NCBI GenBank assembly: GCA_964621645.1
Contig: CAZUMH010000082.1
Location: forward strand, 1 to 16,162
DNA: 16,162 bases
DNA from: CAZUMH01 sp964621645
GTDB lineage: Bacteria > Zhuqueibacterota > QNDG01 > JAGLOF01
Direction of reading: 5' to 3'
Positions 15,373-16,162 of this stretch are shown in pieces; positions within the stretch are counted from its first letter, which is position 1, and every line of letters starts with the position of its first letter. The position numbers and the translations under genes are program-made. Below the pieces are notes generated by a model, which searched no databases, was not told the origin of the DNA, and saw only the letters and a list, made by a program, of their open reading frames with translations.

Positions 15373-16162
15373 TTATTTCTTATAGTCTGGATTAACCCGA
15401 GGCAGTTTCGCTCCCACCTGCTCCCGCCAATTCCGCATTAATGCCAGGAGCCGTTCCCGCACTTCCGGCAGTTCCCGGGACAGATCCCGCCGCTCTCCCG
15501 GATCCTTCTCCAGATCATAGAGCTCCACCCGGTCGTCCTCGAACCACTGGATAAGCTTGTAGCGTCCGGCCCGCACCGCCGCGGCCGGCGTACTGCCGGA
15601 GCCGTGATAGTGGGGATAATGCCAGAATATGGCCTCCCGGTCCAGCGTCTTCCCACCCTTCAGCAATGGAACCAGACTGAGACCATCCACATGCTGCCGG
15701 GGCCGCGGCGGCAGTCCCGCCATCTGCAGCATGGTGGGATAAAAATCCGTAGAGGTAACCGGCTCATGGCAGACGCTGCCGGCTTTGGTGACTCCCGGCC
15801 ACTTGATGATCATCGGTTCCCTGATACCGCCCTCGTAGAGCCAGCCCTTGCCCGCCCGCAGCGGCACGTTGGAGGTGGGGGATCTCCAGTTGTTCGGCAG
15901 CGTGGAAAGACCGCCGTTATCCGACATAAAGATGACGACGGTATTCTTTTCCAATTCCAGGGATTTCAGCGCTGCCAGCACCCGTCCCACGCTCTCGTCC
16001 ACACTCTGAACCATACCGGCGTAGGCGGGATCGTCCTGTACCTGCTTGCTGGCGCTGGGCCCTTCCGGCAAATAATCGGGACCGTCATGTGTGGGCATGG
16101 TAGGCTTTTTCTCTTTTTACTTTTCGGTCTGCGCGGCTTTGGACTGGATGGGGGTATGCACC
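15373..16162 (-). pseudogene. Sulfatase, C-terminal part, interrupted by an in-frame TAA; continues beyond the window
   Basis: The readable 241 aa downstream of the stop match the second half of a formylglycine-dependent sulfatase, an enzyme that hydrolyses sulfate esters, often on polysaccharides. Visible features are VQDDPAYAGMVQSVDESVGRVL, VVIFMSDNGGLST, LYEGGIREPMIIKWPG, STDFYPTMLQMAGL, DGLSLVPLLKGG, and an end (LPRVNPDYKK) usual for the family. The ATG at 16098 is internal: upstream in the same frame, 16120-16161 encode VHTPIQSKAAQTEK, the typical sulfatase VHTPIQAK segment, cut by TAA at 16117-16119. Relatives commonly have Tyr here (EKYKEK-like), and TAA is one base from both Tyr codons. 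The catalytic Cys/Ser region lies outside the window. The gene is either a pseudogene or carries a sequence error. Confidence 0.8.

Noticed and set aside
16096..16098. ATG taken as the start of a complete 241-aa protein
   Set aside because: The sulfatase family extends well upstream, and the same frame beyond the TAA encodes the conserved VHTPIQ segment, so this ATG is internal.
16117..16119. Stop-codon recoding or alternative genetic code
   Set aside because: All other genes in the window end cleanly at TAA, TAG or TGA with family-typical lengths; one TAA in one gene is better explained by mutation or error.

Overview
The window looks like chromosomal DNA from a bacterium of the FCB superphylum. 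Plausible lineages are Marinimicrobia, KSB1, Calditrichota or Zixibacteria; the sequence does not settle which. The evidence is two secreted proteins (136-1461 and 1526-3325) that end in the Por/FlgD-type C-terminal sorting domain (a YPNP block, then WDG, then a GxYxY-like strand) typical of type IX-type cargo in that group. An ECF sigma/zinc-finger anti-sigma pair, a VIT-VWA protein and a sulfatase fit the same picture. No rRNA, tRNA, CRISPR array, transposase or integrase gene was seen.

Layout. (1) 1-3325, plus strand: a short open frame with a perfect Shine-Dalgarno stretch, then two secreted sorting-domain proteins, one with BACON-like and FN3 domains and one an eight-motif FG-GAP/VCBS beta-propeller. 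This part is visibly AT-richer than the rest. (2) 3326-3569: convergent intergenic region packed with three inverted repeats. (3) 3570-7470, minus strand: a tightly coupled three-gene operon encoding an ICMT/PEMT-like membrane methyltransferase, a multi-spanning M28 peptidase with ERMP1/Pff1-like architecture, and an M29 aminopeptidase. (4) 7471-7709: divergent promoter region with two opposed sigma70-like promoters and a 6-4-6 dyad centred between their -35 boxes. (5) 7710-11021, plus strand: a large secreted protein of unknown family and a two-domain lipoprotein. (6) 11022-15219, plus strand: hairpin, promoter, ECF sigma factor, membrane anti-sigma factor with a long periplasmic part, and a secreted VIT-VWA protein. 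(7) 15220-15372: intergenic region carrying a second copy of the hairpin terminator found at 3381. (8) 15373 to the window end, minus strand: the C-terminal part of a sulfatase whose frame is broken by a TAA.

How the genes may work together (inference). The centre and right of the window read as an envelope module. The sigma/anti-sigma pair and the VIT-VWA protein form one transcription unit, so the VWA protein is either the main output of the sigma factor or part of what its anti-sigma senses. The unknown secreted protein and lipoprotein just upstream are probably a neighbouring envelope unit. The left operon is a peptide-degradation unit: an M28 peptidase facing the periplasm and a cytoplasmic M29 aminopeptidase, with a small membrane methyltransferase of unknown substrate.

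The most notable anomalies are the in-frame stop in the sulfatase, the twin nested-palindrome terminators about 11.9 kb apart, the divergent promoter/operator arrangement, and the sigma/anti-sigma/VIT-VWA unit beside two proteins without a recognised family.
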